Shown: piece after piece, positions 49,229 to 61,118 of the stretch
Position numbering within the stretch: position 1 is the first letter of the stretch
Layout: each line of letters begins with the position of its first letter
NCBI GenBank assembly: GCA_028290545.1
Contig: JAQGJP010000024.1
Location: 1-64,000 of the forward strand
Origin: Rhizobium sp.
GTDB lineage: Bacteria; Pseudomonadota; Alphaproteobacteria; Rhizobiales; Rhizobiaceae
DNA length: 64,000 nt
Direction of reading: 5' to 3'
Notes under the pieces: model-generated
Databases searched by the model: none
Seen by the model: only the letters and a program-made list of their open reading frames with translations
Told to the model about the DNA's origin: nothing
Position numbers and translations under genes: made by a program

Positions 49229-49602
49229 CTCCTTTTGGCGCCGCCGTCCGGAAGATCCGCAAGGAGCGCGGCATCACCCAGAAAGCCATGGCCAAGGCCC
49301 TCGGCGTTTCCCCCGCCTATCTCTCGGCATTGGAAAGCGGCAAGCGGGGCAAGCCGGGGTTCGATTTCCTGCAGCGCGTGGCGGGATATCTTCACATCAT
49401 CTGGGATGAAGCCGATGATCTGTTCCGGGTCGCGGCGATCTCGCATCCGCGCGTCGTGGTTGATACGTCGGGTCTCCCGCCCGAATATACCGCCTTCGCC
49501 AACCGTCTGTCGGCCGAGATCCGACAGCTTGGACCTGGGACGATTCGCGATATGACCGAATTATTGACAAGGACTGCGAATTCCCGTGAAAAAGGCGGTT
49601 GA
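49225..49602 (+). CDS. XRE-family helix-turn-helix regulator
   Basis: Small DNA-binding protein of 125 residues. The helix-turn-helix covers about 5-62: RKERGITQKAMAKALGVSPAYLSALESGKRG. It starts with TTG at 49225, overlapping the smr stop, so it may depend on coupling. A short hairpin AAGGCGG/CCGCCTT (49592-49620) overlaps the stop, without T-run. Target genes are unknown; it lies 140 bp before gyrB. Confidence 0.85.
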   Translation: MTPFGAAVRKIRKERGITQKAMAKALGVSPAYLSALESGKRGKPGFDFLQRVAGYLHIIWDEADDLFRVAAISHPRVVVDTSGLPPEYTAFANRLSAEIRQLGPGTIRDMTELLTRTANSREKGG

Positions 49603-49637
49603 AACCCCGCTTTCCGCCTTAATTACCTGCCTAGGAT

Positions 49638-49665
49638 TTGGTCGTTGCGGCCAAAAACCCTATAG
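49638..49665 (+). promoter_or_regulatory. Possible gyrB promoter
   Basis: TTGGTC (49638-49643) and CTATAG (49660-49665) are 16 bases apart, 77 bp before gyrB. Weak matches. Confidence 0.3.
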
Positions 49666-49687
49666 TGAAACACCCTCCGCAAAGTGA

Positions 49688-52174
<2,487 letters not shown>

Positions 52175-52192
52175 AACTGCCGATATTCACAG

Positions 52193-52222
52193 AAAAGGCG
52201 CTGGAGCAATCCGGCGCCTTTT
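52193..52222. terminator. Terminator after gyrB
   Basis: AAAAGGCGC (52193-52201) pairs with GCGCCTTTT (52214-52222), followed by GCTTTTGG. It may serve gyrB and the facing nitroreductase gene. Confidence 0.8.
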
Positions 52223-52228
52223 GCTTTT

Positions 52229-52244
52229 GGATTCACGTGAAACA
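52229..52244. promoter_or_regulatory. parS-like site, 14/16, after gyrB
   Basis: GGATTCACGTGAAACA differs from consensus at positions 1 and 3. It sits between the gyrB terminator and the nitroreductase stop. Confidence 0.6.
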
Positions 52245-52249
52245 TTTTC

Positions 52250-52849
52250 TTAAGATTTGAACGACCCTTTGAACAGGATTTCCGACAAGGGCTTGCGCTG
52301 GCTCTGCACCTCGCGACCACGGAAACGTTCCGAGAGCATTTCTCTGGGTGCCAGCCGCCCGACCGCGATGGCCGCTTCGGCCATATAATCGGCCTCGGAG
52401 ATACCGAGTTCGGCCCTGATCCTGTCGGCATGGATCCCGGCCATCGGATGCGCAACATAGCCCATGAGCGCCGCCTGCAGCGTAAAAGACTGAAGAGCGG
52501 CACCGGTATCGAGCGAATGGGTGCGTATGGGCTTAGGTTCAGACCCATCTGTCGGGGAGGTCCTGAGCTTGGAGATGACGATAACCAATGCGCCGGCATG
52601 TTGTGCCCAGGGCTGGTTGCCTTCGGTCAGAAAATCCACATATTGCTGCCAGTTCGGTTCCGTCCGCAGCGTATAGCTGAAACGCCAAGGCTGGCCATTG
52701 CCCGAGGAGTGCGACCAGCGCGCGGCCTCGAACATCGTCAGCAGATCATCTTCCGGCATCGGCTCGCCCGGAAAAGACCGCGCCGACCAACGCTCCAGGA
52801 AAATCGGATCGATGGGAAAATCAGCGCTGCGATTGTTTGTCTCGGTCAT
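52250..52849 (-). CDS. Nitroreductase-family flavoprotein
   Basis: FMN-dependent NAD(P)H oxidoreductase, 199 residues. The opening RWSARSFPGEPMPEDDLLTMFEAARW has the family's FMN-binding Arg-Ser-x-Arg type block, then SGNGQPWRF and the C-terminal AEAAIAVGRLAP. The start ATG at 52849 has GAGG just upstream. Substrate unknown. It stands alone. Confidence 0.87.
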   Translation of the reverse strand: MTETNNRSADFPIDPIFLERWSARSFPGEPMPEDDLLTMFEAARWSHSSGNGQPWRFSYTLRTEPNWQQYVDFLTEGNQPWAQHAGALVIVISKLRTSPTDGSEPKPIRTHSLDTGAALQSFTLQAALMGYVAHPMAGIHADRIRAELGISEADYMAEAAIAVGRLAPREMLSERFRGREVQSQRKPLSEILFKGSFKS

Positions 52850-52970
52850 GTCAGTCCTCAAGGCTCAGGCGTGTTTGCAGCAGGTATTTTCACACCACAT
52901 GGGGTAGTCGGAGGGCCATTCCCAAGAGCGCGTAAGCCACCAAACCCGCGATAAATGTCGGCGGATGTTA

Positions 52971-54059
52971 TCATGGAACCGAGGCGAGCAGCTCCTCCAG
53001 CACTGATGATCGCCCGCCCGTCCATTCGAGAAAGCCACCGGCCCGCCTGCGAATCTTCTCGGCGTGATTGTCGGCGATATCGGTGAGGCGGTGATTGAGG
53101 AACGGGTTCTCAAAACGCTCGATCGTCGCATCGACATAGGCTCTCGCCTCATTACCCATGCCCATTCGGGTAAAGCCGGGCAAAATATGATTGTCGTAGA
53201 GATCGACCAGCCGGGCGCGATGTTCCGGGACCGCCAGCAGTTCACGGACTGTCATGTCGCGCGGCAGGCCCGATTTCAGCCAGCCATCGGTGAGAAATGT
53301 GTGGCCGAGATTGAGGATAAAAAGCTTCAGCTGCGCGAAAGAGGAAATATCGTCGGCCACCACGATCGACGGGTGCGTACACGGCAGGACCTGGCCGGGC
53401 TTCCGCTCGATCGCCCATAGCGCATAAGGTTCGGCCACCGCACCCGCTGGCTCCAGGGGCTCCGAAACGATCCGATCCACCAGCGTGTTCGAAAAGACGA
53501 CCTGGCTTTCCAGCCAGTCAGGAAAAGCTTGCGGCAGACGCCAGCGGGTGGCCAATTCCAGTATAACGCCTTTCAGCACATCGCCATTGCGGCTGATTAG
53601 TTCCGCCGGCAGGATCGTCAATGCCTCGCCACCCCTCTCGAACCGATGAAGAAGCAGCTTGGTCAGCTTGCCGGGGAACGACACCGGCACTCCTTCGGGA
53701 AAGGCGTCGCCTTCACCAGAGATATCATAGCCTTTGTCGGCGGTGTTGCAGATCACCAGTCTCGCCTCGTCGGCAAAGATTCGCGCAGTCTCAGCCCAGT
53801 CCGAATTGGCCGAAATAGCCCGCTTTACGGATCTGACCGTCGTTACCGCATCGATCACCGCTCCATCTTTCTTGCCGCGAATATGGATGGGAAAGCCGTC
53901 GGGCGAGGCAAGGGCCGTCAACCGTTTGCTGCGTTCGCCTGATGCGGTGGTCTGGACAATGGTGATGCCGCCCAGGGCATCAGCCGCCTCGCTGATAAAC
54001 AGGTCGGCATGCGCCTGCAGGAAACGGCTGGTGCCGAATTGAAGAATGGGGGTTTTCAT
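52971..54059 (-). CDS. Mannitol-dehydrogenase family protein, tagaturonate reductase-like
   Basis: NAD-dependent sugar-acid oxidoreductase of the UxaB/UxuB/mannitol dehydrogenase superfamily, 362 residues; E. coli UxaB has about 480, so this is a short form. LQFGTSRFLQAHADLFI is the dinucleotide-fold block, VVFSNTLVDRIVSEP and FILNLGHTFL follow, the last near the catalytic Lys region. It likely reduces D-tagaturonate or a similar keto acid; the LgoD-like neighbour and the linked regulator support this. The upstream regulator gene is 11 bases away. Confidence 0.78.
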   Translation of the reverse strand: MKTPILQFGTSRFLQAHADLFISEAADALGGITIVQTTASGERSKRLTALASPDGFPIHIRGKKDGAVIDAVTTVRSVKRAISANSDWAETARIFADEARLVICNTADKGYDISGEGDAFPEGVPVSFPGKLTKLLLHRFERGGEALTILPAELISRNGDVLKGVILELATRWRLPQAFPDWLESQVVFSNTLVDRIVSEPLEPAGAVAEPYALWAIERKPGQVLPCTHPSIVVADDISSFAQLKLFILNLGHTFLTDGWLKSGLPRDMTVRELLAVPEHRARLVDLYDNHILPGFTRMGMGNEARAYVDATIERFENPFLNHRLTDIADNHAEKIRRRAGGFLEWTGGRSSVLEELLASVP

Positions 54060-54070
54060 CGTTGCTCTCC

Positions 54071-54952
54071 TTAATGCGGCACGGATTCCATCAGAGTTTC
54101 ACGAGCCGAGCGCAGATGCACCCGACAGGCGCGCTCTATCTCGCCCGAATCGCGTGAACGAAGGGCGGCGATATAGTCGAGATGTTCACGCAGCGCCCGC
54201 TCATTGCGCGTCCGTGCATAGGCCTTGTTCCACTGATAGTGATAGTGAAAAATGAAGGCGATCACGTCGTAGAAATCAACGACGAAACGGTTCCCCGAAA
54301 CCTTGTGGACCAGAAGGTGAAATTTTTCGTCCAGCGGCGAGAAGTCCTTGTAGCGGTTGTCGATATCCGCAAGCATTTCAAGATGCTCCTGCTCGATCTC
54401 GTCGAGATTTGCCCATGCCGGATGATCCCTGTCCAGCGTCGCAAAGGCTGCGGCAGAACGCAGCTCGAACATTTCGCGCACTTCCGTGAGTTCGAGTGCA
54501 AACTCCATCGTAAAGCCCTTGAGGATCCAATGGCTGTTCGGCCGTTTCTCGATAAGGCCGAAACGCGAGAAACGAATCAGGAACTCCCGCACGCTCGTCG
54601 TGCCGGCGCCGATATCGCGGGCGAGTTCCGCCTCGTTGATCTGCGTTCCCGGCTCGGCGTCACCCGTCAGGATGCGCTTCATGAAGCTTTTCTCGATGAT
54701 ATCGTTGAGCGAATTCGTCTCGTCTTCCGGGAAATAATCCTGATCCTGCGGCGGGCGGAGAATGATCTTCTGGCGCTTGTCCCATGTGATCAGCCCGCAA
54801 TCGCGCATGCGCGACAGGATTGCCCGAACCGTCGTCCGGCTGATGCCATATTTCTCGCCAAGCTCCGGCTCGGATGGCAGGCGATCCCTGCCGCACAAAT
54901 CGCCTAGACAGCGGTTATAGGCTTCCTTGAACACCGTGTTCTGCCGTGCCAC
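54071..54952 (-). CDS. GntR-family regulator with two winged-helix domains and FCD sensor
   Basis: Transcription factor of 293 residues. A first winged-helix unit (about 1-65) has LPSEPELGEKYGISRTTVRA. A second follows (about 80-145) with INEAELARDIGAGTTSVREF. The C-terminal FCD ligand/metal-binding domain (about 150-290) shows LDEKFHLLVHK, REHLDYIAAL and CRVHLRSA with the usual Asp/His ligands. Ordinary FadR-type proteins have one N-terminal winged helix. It probably controls the tagaturonate-reductase-like and LgoD-like genes on both sides. Confidence 0.85.
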   Translation of the reverse strand: MARQNTVFKEAYNRCLGDLCGRDRLPSEPELGEKYGISRTTVRAILSRMRDCGLITWDKRQKIILRPPQDQDYFPEDETNSLNDIIEKSFMKRILTGDAEPGTQINEAELARDIGAGTTSVREFLIRFSRFGLIEKRPNSHWILKGFTMEFALELTEVREMFELRSAAAFATLDRDHPAWANLDEIEQEHLEMLADIDNRYKDFSPLDEKFHLLVHKVSGNRFVVDFYDVIAFIFHYHYQWNKAYARTRNERALREHLDYIAALRSRDSGEIERACRVHLRSARETLMESVPH

Positions 54953-55140
54953 GCAGTACCTCTTCAGTCTATTTTCGTTCCCGATGCCCGCGAGTTTGCC
55001 TCACGTGTTATTGCATTGACGGCTAATTGTATATTGTAGATAAAAGACAAAATCAAATATGCAGAATGCCTGCCGCTGATTTTTGTATTCAACGCGGGCA
55101 CTTACTCAATCTGACGGGATTTTGCGAGGAGAATTTGTTC
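54953..55140. promoter_or_regulatory. Divergent control region of the sugar-acid module
   Basis: 188 bp between the regulator and the dehydrogenase gene. TTGACG lies at 55016-55021 and two direct repeats ATTGTA at 55026-55031 and 55033-55038, a possible operator overlapping the promoter. GAGGAG at about 55126 is the ribosome site of the dehydrogenase gene. Confidence 0.35.
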
Positions 55141-56160
55141 ATGAAAGCAGTGGTTTGCAACGCCCCCGGTCAACTCGAAATTGCTGACCGACAGAAACCC
55201 GGCGCGCTGAAACCCGGCGAAATCCGCCTGGCCGTCAGCCACATCGGCATTTGCGGCACGGACTATCACATTTTTGAAGGCAAGCATCCCTTCCTCGAAT
55301 ATCCTCGCGTCATGGGCCATGAAATCTCGGCTTATGTCCGAGAGGCAGAATCCGGCTCGGATTTCAGGCCAGGCGATCTGGTGATCGTCAATCCCTATCT
55401 CGCATGCGGCAAATGCATTGCCTGCCGCCGCGGCAAATCCAATTGCTGCATGGCAATTCGCGTTCTGGGCGTGCATACCGATGGTGCATTCTGCGAGGAA
55501 ATCGTCATACCGGAAGCCAATGTTTACCCGGCGAACGGTCTGAGGCCCGAACAGGCGGCCACTGTCGAATTCCTGGCGATCGGCGCACATGCCGTGCGGC
55601 GCGCGGGACCGGTCGAAGGTGCCAGAGTGCTTGTGATCGGGGCGGGTCCGATCGGACTTGGCACGGCATTGTTCGCCCGGATAGCCGGTTATGATGTCAC
55701 GCTGATGGACGTCAGCGCCGAGCGCCTGGAAGTCGCGGTTGAGCGTTTCGGATTCGGCAGCGCGATCGCCGGTGGCGCCGGCGCACTGAAATCGGGCATG
55801 GCAATCACGGACAACGAGGGTTTCGAGGCGGTATTCGATGCCACCGGCAATGCCGGTTCGATGAACGCGGCACTGCCCTTCGTTTCGCACGGCGGCGTCC
55901 TGGTCTTCGTCAGCGTCGTCAAGGACGATATCATCTTTACCGATCCCGAGTTTCACAAGCGCGAAATGATGATCATTGGCAGCCGCAATGCGCTGAAGGC
56001 GGATTTCGAGCATGTGGTTGCCTCCATAGTCTCCGGGGCCATCGATACCGACAAACTGATCACCCACCGTACGGATTTCGCCTCCGTAATCGCGGACCTG
56101 CCGCGCTGGGCTCAAGAAAAGACCGGCCTCATCAAAGCGGTCATCCAGGCACAAGCATAG
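55141..56160 (+). CDS. Zinc-dependent dehydrogenase, L-galactonate dehydrogenase (LgoD)-like
   Basis: Medium-chain NAD(P)-dependent alcohol dehydrogenase, 339 residues. Catalytic zinc residues are in GICGTDYHIF and the MGHEISAY block; the structural zinc has Cys residues in CGKCIACRRGKSNCC; the Rossmann loop is VIGAGPIGLG. The segments YPRVMGHEI, VLGVHTDGAFCEE and DPEFHKREMMIIGSRNA resemble E. coli LgoD (YjjN), which oxidises L-galactonate to D-tagaturonate. The ATG at 55141 follows GAGGAG. Confidence 0.82.
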   Translation: MKAVVCNAPGQLEIADRQKPGALKPGEIRLAVSHIGICGTDYHIFEGKHPFLEYPRVMGHEISAYVREAESGSDFRPGDLVIVNPYLACGKCIACRRGKSNCCMAIRVLGVHTDGAFCEEIVIPEANVYPANGLRPEQAATVEFLAIGAHAVRRAGPVEGARVLVIGAGPIGLGTALFARIAGYDVTLMDVSAERLEVAVERFGFGSAIAGGAGALKSGMAITDNEGFEAVFDATGNAGSMNAALPFVSHGGVLVFVSVVKDDIIFTDPEFHKREMMIIGSRNALKADFEHVVASIVSGAIDTDKLITHRTDFASVIADLPRWAQEKTGLIKAVIQAQA

Positions 56161-56339
56161 AAATACATCATGGCGATCACGGATTGGGCAGCAATCGTCA
56201 TACTTATTGATGAACTGCATAAAAATGAAACATTGTATTTCTTGTCCGTTAAGCAGGAACTGGTAGTGTTTGTTGTGCGTTGAACAATTCGGCAAGTGTC
56301 GCAACTGTGAAGTCACGCAAGAAAAGTACAGGACTCTGA

Positions 56340-57647
56340 ATGTTTTATCAGTTCTACGAGTTTGGTCATGCGGCGATGGCGCCGTTCCGTGCAACAGCAG
56401 AGACCATGCGTGCCGCCTATCGCAATCCCTTCAATCCGATATCCTATACGCCGCTTGGGCGTTCCATGGCGGCTGGGCTGGAAGTGTTCGAGCGTGCGAC
56501 GCGGCGCTACGACAAGCCGGAATTCGGCCTGAAACAGACGCCGATCGGCGGCAAGCCGGTTTCCGTGCACGAAAAGACAGTCTGGTCGAAGCCTTTCTGC
56601 GATCTCATCCATTTCGAGCGCTGTCTGCCGCCGGGTCATAGCCGCGATCCCAAGATTCTTGTCGTGGCGCCGATGTCCGGCCATTACGCAACGCTGCTGC
56701 GCGGCACTGTCGAAGCGCTTCTCCCGAGTGCCGAGGTCTACATTACCGACTGGAAGGATGCGCGGATGGTGCCGCTGTCCGAAGGACGGTTCGATCTCGA
56801 TGATTACATCGATTACACGATGGAGATGATCCGCTTCCTCGGACCCGATACCAATGTCGTCGCTGTCTGCCAACCCTCCGTACCGGTTCTTGCTGCCGTT
56901 GCATTGATGGAAGAAGCGGGCGACCCCATGTCTCCCGCATCAATGACGCTGATGGGCGGGCCGATCGATACGCGTATCAACCCGACCGCGGTCAATAAGC
57001 TTGCTGAAAACAAGCCGCTGAAATGGTTCGAGGAAAATGTCATCATGCAGGTGCCGTGGCCGCAGCCGGGCGTCATGCGCAATGTCTATCCTGGCTTCCT
57101 CCAGCTCTCCGGCTTCATGTCGATGAACCTCGACCGACATATGACCGCCCAGAAGGATTTCTTCTGGCACCTGGTCAAGAACGATGGTGAGCCGGCTGAA
57201 AAGCATCGCGATTTCTATGATGAATATCTGGCGGTCATGGATCTGACGGCGGAATTCTATCTGCAGACAGTCGATACCGTTTTCATTCGCCAGGCGCTGG
57301 CCAAGGGCGAAATGACCCATCGCGGCAAGCTTGTCGATCCTTCCAGGATCCGCAAGACCGCGTTGCTGACGGTCGAGGGCGAGAACGACGATATTTCCGG
57401 CGTCGGCCAGACACACGCCGCGCAAACCTTGTGCTCGAATATTCCGGACAGCATGCGCCAGCATTATCTGCAGCCCGATGTCGGTCACTACGGGGTTTTC
57501 AACGGTTCGCGCTTCCGCAAGGAGATCGCGCCGCGCATCATTCAGTTTACCCGCGACCATCGCCGCTCAGCGGAGGCAGGCAATACCAATGTCGCCAGCT
57601 TTCCGAAGCTGAAACTGCCCAACCGGCGCCGGTTTTCCAAGGCATAG
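56340..57647 (+). CDS. phaZ: Intracellular polyhydroxyalkanoate depolymerase PhaZ
   Basis: Mobilises stored poly-3-hydroxybutyrate, 435 residues. The opening MFYQFYEFGHAAMAPFR is typical. The catalytic cysteine lies in AVCQPSVPVL (Cys177), as in the intracellular PhaZ of Ralstonia, with VEGENDDISGVGQT (Asp) and QPDVGHYGVFNG (His) completing the triad. No signal peptide. A monocistronic gene followed by a 10-bp perfect stem. Confidence 0.92.
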   Translation: MFYQFYEFGHAAMAPFRATAETMRAAYRNPFNPISYTPLGRSMAAGLEVFERATRRYDKPEFGLKQTPIGGKPVSVHEKTVWSKPFCDLIHFERCLPPGHSRDPKILVVAPMSGHYATLLRGTVEALLPSAEVYITDWKDARMVPLSEGRFDLDDYIDYTMEMIRFLGPDTNVVAVCQPSVPVLAAVALMEEAGDPMSPASMTLMGGPIDTRINPTAVNKLAENKPLKWFEENVIMQVPWPQPGVMRNVYPGFLQLSGFMSMNLDRHMTAQKDFFWHLVKNDGEPAEKHRDFYDEYLAVMDLTAEFYLQTVDTVFIRQALAKGEMTHRGKLVDPSRIRKTALLTVEGENDDISGVGQTHAAQTLCSNIPDSMRQHYLQPDVGHYGVFNGSRFRKEIAPRIIQFTRDHRRSAEAGNTNVASFPKLKLPNRRRFSKA

Positions 57648-57662
57648 ATTTGTAACTTTCGA

Positions 57663-57695
57663 ATATGCCGGTTGTGCGAGCGCAGACCGGCATAT
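57663..57695 (+). repeat. Perfect 10-bp inverted repeat after phaZ
   Basis: ATATGCCGGT (57663-57672) pairs with ACCGGCATAT (57686-57695) around 13 bases. No T-run follows, so its role as terminator is uncertain. Confidence 0.55.
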
Positions 57696-57835
57696 CCTCG
57701 TCTTGAAATATTCTTGATCTTTCAACAGTTTGTTCGATTTTGCCAAACAACCGTCTTGAAGGCCGTGTTTCGCTCACCACATCGATATTACCGTTTCGCA
57801 TCGGGCGAACCGGGCTATCGTGAGGATAACGAGAA

Positions 57836-58285
57836 ATGTACCGCACTGCTCTCATACGGCCCGACTGGACGCCGGCGACCATCGGTTTGATGGTGCTGGG
57901 CTTCTTTGTCTTTTGGCCGCTTGGACTGGCAATGCTTGCTTATATTCTGTTCGGCGAGCGTCTGCAGGCGTTCAAGCGTCACGCGAATGAAAAGGTCGAC
58001 GGCTTTGCCAGGTCATGTGGCGGCGGCGGTAGTCGTTGGCGCAACAACGGCTTTGGCCATCATCGTCATGAAACCGGCAACGTTGCCTTCGACGACTGGC
58101 GCAAGGCCGAGATCGACCGCATCGAGGAAGAGCGCCGCAAGCTTGACGAGATGCGCGCCGAGTTCGATGGCTATATGCGCGAACTGCGCAGGGCCCGTGA
58201 CCAGGAAGAGTTCGACCGTTTCATGCGTGAGCGAAATTCCCGCAAGAGCCAGGTCGATGATCAGCAAAACGGCTTCTCGGGCTAA
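57836..58285 (+). CDS. DUF2852 membrane protein
   Basis: Protein of 149 residues of a family found in Hyphomicrobiales, function unknown. One to two N-terminal hydrophobic segments (ATIGLMVLGFFVFWPLGLAML) are followed by a Gly/Arg-rich linker and a charged helix (about 85-140: EEERRKLDEMRAEFDGY) that could form a coiled coil. GAGGAT lies before the ATG. Confidence 0.85.
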   Translation: MYRTALIRPDWTPATIGLMVLGFFVFWPLGLAMLAYILFGERLQAFKRHANEKVDGFARSCGGGGSRWRNNGFGHHRHETGNVAFDDWRKAEIDRIEEERRKLDEMRAEFDGYMRELRRARDQEEFDRFMRERNSRKSQVDDQQNGFSG

Positions 58286-58333
58286 GTCAATAATCCAGCG
58301 TTACCCTCGGTCCTTGAGCCGGGGGCCGTCCGG

Positions 58334-58365
58334 GCCGGCGTCTAACAGCGCCGGCTTTTATTTTT
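58334..58365 (+). terminator. Terminator of the DUF2852 gene
   Basis: GCCGGCG (58334-58340) pairs with CGCCGGC (58349-58355), followed by TTTTATTTTTG. Confidence 0.85.
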
Positions 58366-58391
58366 GTCTCCGAATCTGCTAGCTGTTTGTC

Positions 58392-59159
58392 ATGCTCTCA
58401 AGATTGACCTTTCTGCAAAAGCCCCAGCGCCCCAGCGATCCCACGACGCGGACGATCGATGTCGCCGGCCGACAGATGCCGCTGACGATCCGGCCCGACA
58501 GCCGGGCGCGACGCGTCACGCTGAGGATCGATCCGGGTGGCCAGTCGTTGAAGCTGACAGTGCCATTGGGACTGAAGGAACGGGATATCAACGATTTCCT
58601 CGCCCGACATGAGGGGTGGCTGATGACCAAGCTCGCCCGTTTCCCACGCACGAATGCGCTGAACGAGGGACGCTATGTTTCCTTGCGCGGTGTTCCCCAC
58701 CGGATCGAACGAACCGGCAAGCTGCGCGGCGTCACCGAAGCGGTTGAGATCGAGGATGAGAAAGTGCTGTTGGTCGGCGGCGCGGAAAATCACCTTCCCC
58801 GGCGCCTACGCGACTTCATCAAGGCAGAGGCCCGCAAAGATCTCGAAGAACGCGCCCGCGCCCATGCGACGACCATCGGCCGCAAGGTCAATTCGATCAC
58901 GCTGAAGGATACCAAGAGCCGTTGGGGTTCGTGTTCGCATGATGGAAATCTCAGCTTTTCCTGGCGGATCGTCATGGCGCCGCCCTATGTCATCGATTAT
59001 CTTGCCGCCCATGAGGTTGCCCATCTGGCCGAGATGAACCATTCGCCGAAATTCTGGGCGATTTGCGAGACGCTCTGCCCGCAATCGCTGGAGGCCAAGC
59101 ACTGGCTGAAGCGCAATGGCGCAATGCTGCATGTCCACGACTTCGGGGCTTCCGCCTGA
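58392..59159 (+). CDS. YgjP-like metallopeptidase-domain protein
   Basis: Protein of 255 residues of the YgjP/SprT-like (DUF45) group. The zinc motif is in LAAHEVAHLAEMNHS, with a third ligand in the HSPKFW stretch. RWGSCSHDGNLSFSWRIVMAP is the diagnostic block. It is cytoplasmic by sequence. It lies 69 bp upstream of trpF. Confidence 0.9.
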   Translation: MLSRLTFLQKPQRPSDPTTRTIDVAGRQMPLTIRPDSRARRVTLRIDPGGQSLKLTVPLGLKERDINDFLARHEGWLMTKLARFPRTNALNEGRYVSLRGVPHRIERTGKLRGVTEAVEIEDEKVLLVGGAENHLPRRLRDFIKAEARKDLEERARAHATTIGRKVNSITLKDTKSRWGSCSHDGNLSFSWRIVMAPPYVIDYLAAHEVAHLAEMNHSPKFWAICETLCPQSLEAKHWLKRNGAMLHVHDFGASA

Positions 59160-59228
59160 CGCATTGCCGGCGCATTCATGGCGCAAAAACGGCTCGACTC
59201 TACACCATTTTCGTGTCACGGGAGCCTG

Positions 59229-59882
59229 ATGAAACTCGATGTCAAAATCTGCGGGCTGAAAACCGAGGAAGCGGTCGATCGCGCCCTGGAACTTGGCGCA
59301 ACGCATATCGGCTTCATCTTTTTCCAGAAGAGCCCACGCCACATTGAGCCGGCCGATGCCGGACGTCTTGCCGATCGCGTTCGCGGCAGGGCAAGGATCG
59401 TTTCGGTTTCGGTGGACGCCGATAATGACGATCTCGATGAACTCATCGATCTCGTTCGCCCCGATATCCTGCAGTTGCACGGCCGCGAGACGCCGGACAG
59501 GGTGCTGAACATCAAGGCGACCACGGGTCTGCCGGTGATGAAGGCCTTTTCGATACAGGTTGCCGACGACCTCAGGAAAATCGAAACCTATGACGGCATC
59601 GCCAACCGCTATCTGTTCGACGCCAAGCCGCCGAAGGACTCCGAATTGCCGGGTGGCAATGGCGTATCGTTTGACTGGAGACTGCTGGCCACGCTTGACC
59701 CATCGGTCGATTACATGCTTTCCGGCGGCCTCAACAAGGATAATATCGCCGAAGCGCTGGCGATTGCCCGGCCACGCGGCATTGATGCCTCCTCCGGTCT
59801 GGAGTCGAGCCCTGGTGTCAAGGATCTGAAAATGATGGACGAATTTTTCGATGCCGTGCATCGCGCCGAGCAGGCGGCTTAA
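59229..59882 (+). CDS. trpF: Phosphoribosylanthranilate isomerase TrpF
   Basis: Third step of tryptophan synthesis, 217 residues. [13 protein letters not shown] contains the catalytic Cys, [14 protein letters not shown] and DILQLHGRE follow, and the catalytic Asp lies in FDAKPPKD. Start ATG at 59229 with GGAG upstream; the longer frame is not conserved. First gene of trpFBA. Confidence 0.95.
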   Translation: MKLDVKICGLKTEEAVDRALELGATHIGFIFFQKSPRHIEPADAGRLADRVRGRARIVSVSVDADNDDLDELIDLVRPDILQLHGRETPDRVLNIKATTGLPVMKAFSIQVADDLRKIETYDGIANRYLFDAKPPKDSELPGGNGVSFDWRLLATLDPSVDYMLSGGLNKDNIAEALAIARPRGIDASSGLESSPGVKDLKMMDEFFDAVHRAEQAA

Positions 59883-59893
59883 GGGAGAAGCAT

Positions 59894-61114
59894 GTGAACG
59901 AGGCCGCAAAACCAAATACTTTACGCTCTGGCCCGGACGAAGATGGCCGTTTTGGCATTTTCGGTGGGCGGTTCGTCGCCGAAACCCTGATGCCGCTGAT
60001 CCTCGATCTGCAGGCTGAATGGGAAAAGGCCAAGACCGACCCGGATTTTCAGGCCGAACTGAAGTCGCTGGGCACCCACTATATCGGCCGGCCAAGCCCG
60101 CTCTATTTCGCCGAACGGCTGACCGAGTATCTCGGCGGCGCCAAGATCTATTTCAAGCGCGAAGAGCTGAATCACACCGGTTCGCACAAGATCAACAATT
60201 GCATCGGCCAGATCCTGCTTGCCAAGCGTATGGGCAAGACCCGCATCATCGCCGAAACCGGCGCCGGCCAGCACGGCGTCGCATCGGCCACGGTCGCGGC
60301 CCGCTTCGGACTGCCCTGCGTGGTCTATATGGGCGCGACCGATGTCGAGCGGCAGGCGCCGAACGTTTTCCGCATGAAGTTGCTCGGCGCCGAAGTCATA
60401 CCGGTGACCGCGGGCCATGGCACACTCAAGGACGCGATGAACGAGGCGTTGCGCGACTGGGTGACCAATGTCGATGACACCTATTACCTGATCGGCACGG
60501 CTGCCGGCCCGCATCCCTATCCGGAAATGGTCCGCGACTTCCAGTCGGTGATCGGCACGGAGGCCAAGGCACAACTCTTGGAAGCCGAAGGAAAATTGCC
60601 CGATCTGGTGATTGCGGCGGTCGGCGGCGGCTCCAACGCCATCGGTATTTTCCACCCGTTCCTGGATGACGACAGCGTCAGGATTGTCGGCGTCGAGGCT
60701 GGCGGCAAGGGCTTGCAGGGCGACGAACATTGCGCCTCGATCACCGCCGGGTCGCCCGGCGTACTGCACGGCAACCGTACGTACCTGTTGCAGAACAGTG
60801 ATGGCCAGATCCTCGAAGGACATTCGATTTCCGCCGGTCTCGATTATCCGGGAATCGGCCCTGAACATGCATGGCTCAACGATATCGGCCGCGTTGAATA
60901 TGTACCGATCATGGACAATGAGGCGCTGGATGCTTTCCAGTTGCTGACCAGGCTCGAAGGCATCATTCCGGCGCTGGAACCGAGCCACGCAATTGCCGAA
61001 GTCATCAAGCGCGCGCCGAAAATGGGCAAGGACGAAATCATCCTGATGAACCTCTCCGGCCGCGGCGACAAGGACATATTCACTGTCGGCAAGATTCTGG
61101 GAATGGGGCTCTGA
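59894..61114 (+). CDS. trpB: Tryptophan synthase beta chain TrpB
   Basis: PLP enzyme joining serine and indole, 406 residues. The PLP lysine lies in [12 protein letters not shown], the phosphate loop is VGGGSNAIG, and [10 protein letters not shown] is the substrate loop. The start is GTG at 59894, preceded by AAGGGAGAAG. An ATG two bases upstream is out of frame. Twelve bases after trpF, four before trpA. Confidence 0.97.
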   Translation: MNEAAKPNTLRSGPDEDGRFGIFGGRFVAETLMPLILDLQAEWEKAKTDPDFQAELKSLGTHYIGRPSPLYFAERLTEYLGGAKIYFKREELNHTGSHKINNCIGQILLAKRMGKTRIIAETGAGQHGVASATVAARFGLPCVVYMGATDVERQAPNVFRMKLLGAEVIPVTAGHGTLKDAMNEALRDWVTNVDDTYYLIGTAAGPHPYPEMVRDFQSVIGTEAKAQLLEAEGKLPDLVIAAVGGGSNAIGIFHPFLDDDSVRIVGVEAGGKGLQGDEHCASITAGSPGVLHGNRTYLLQNSDGQILEGHSISAGLDYPGIGPEHAWLNDIGRVEYVPIMDNEALDAFQLLTRLEGIIPALEPSHAIAEVIKRAPKMGKDEIILMNLSGRGDKDIFTVGKILGMGL

Positions 61115-61118
61115 GACC

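Noticed and set aside
53000..56200. Idea that the sugar-acid module is a recently acquired island
   Set aside because: No integrase, tRNA border or obvious base-composition change is visible; the flanking genes look chromosomal.
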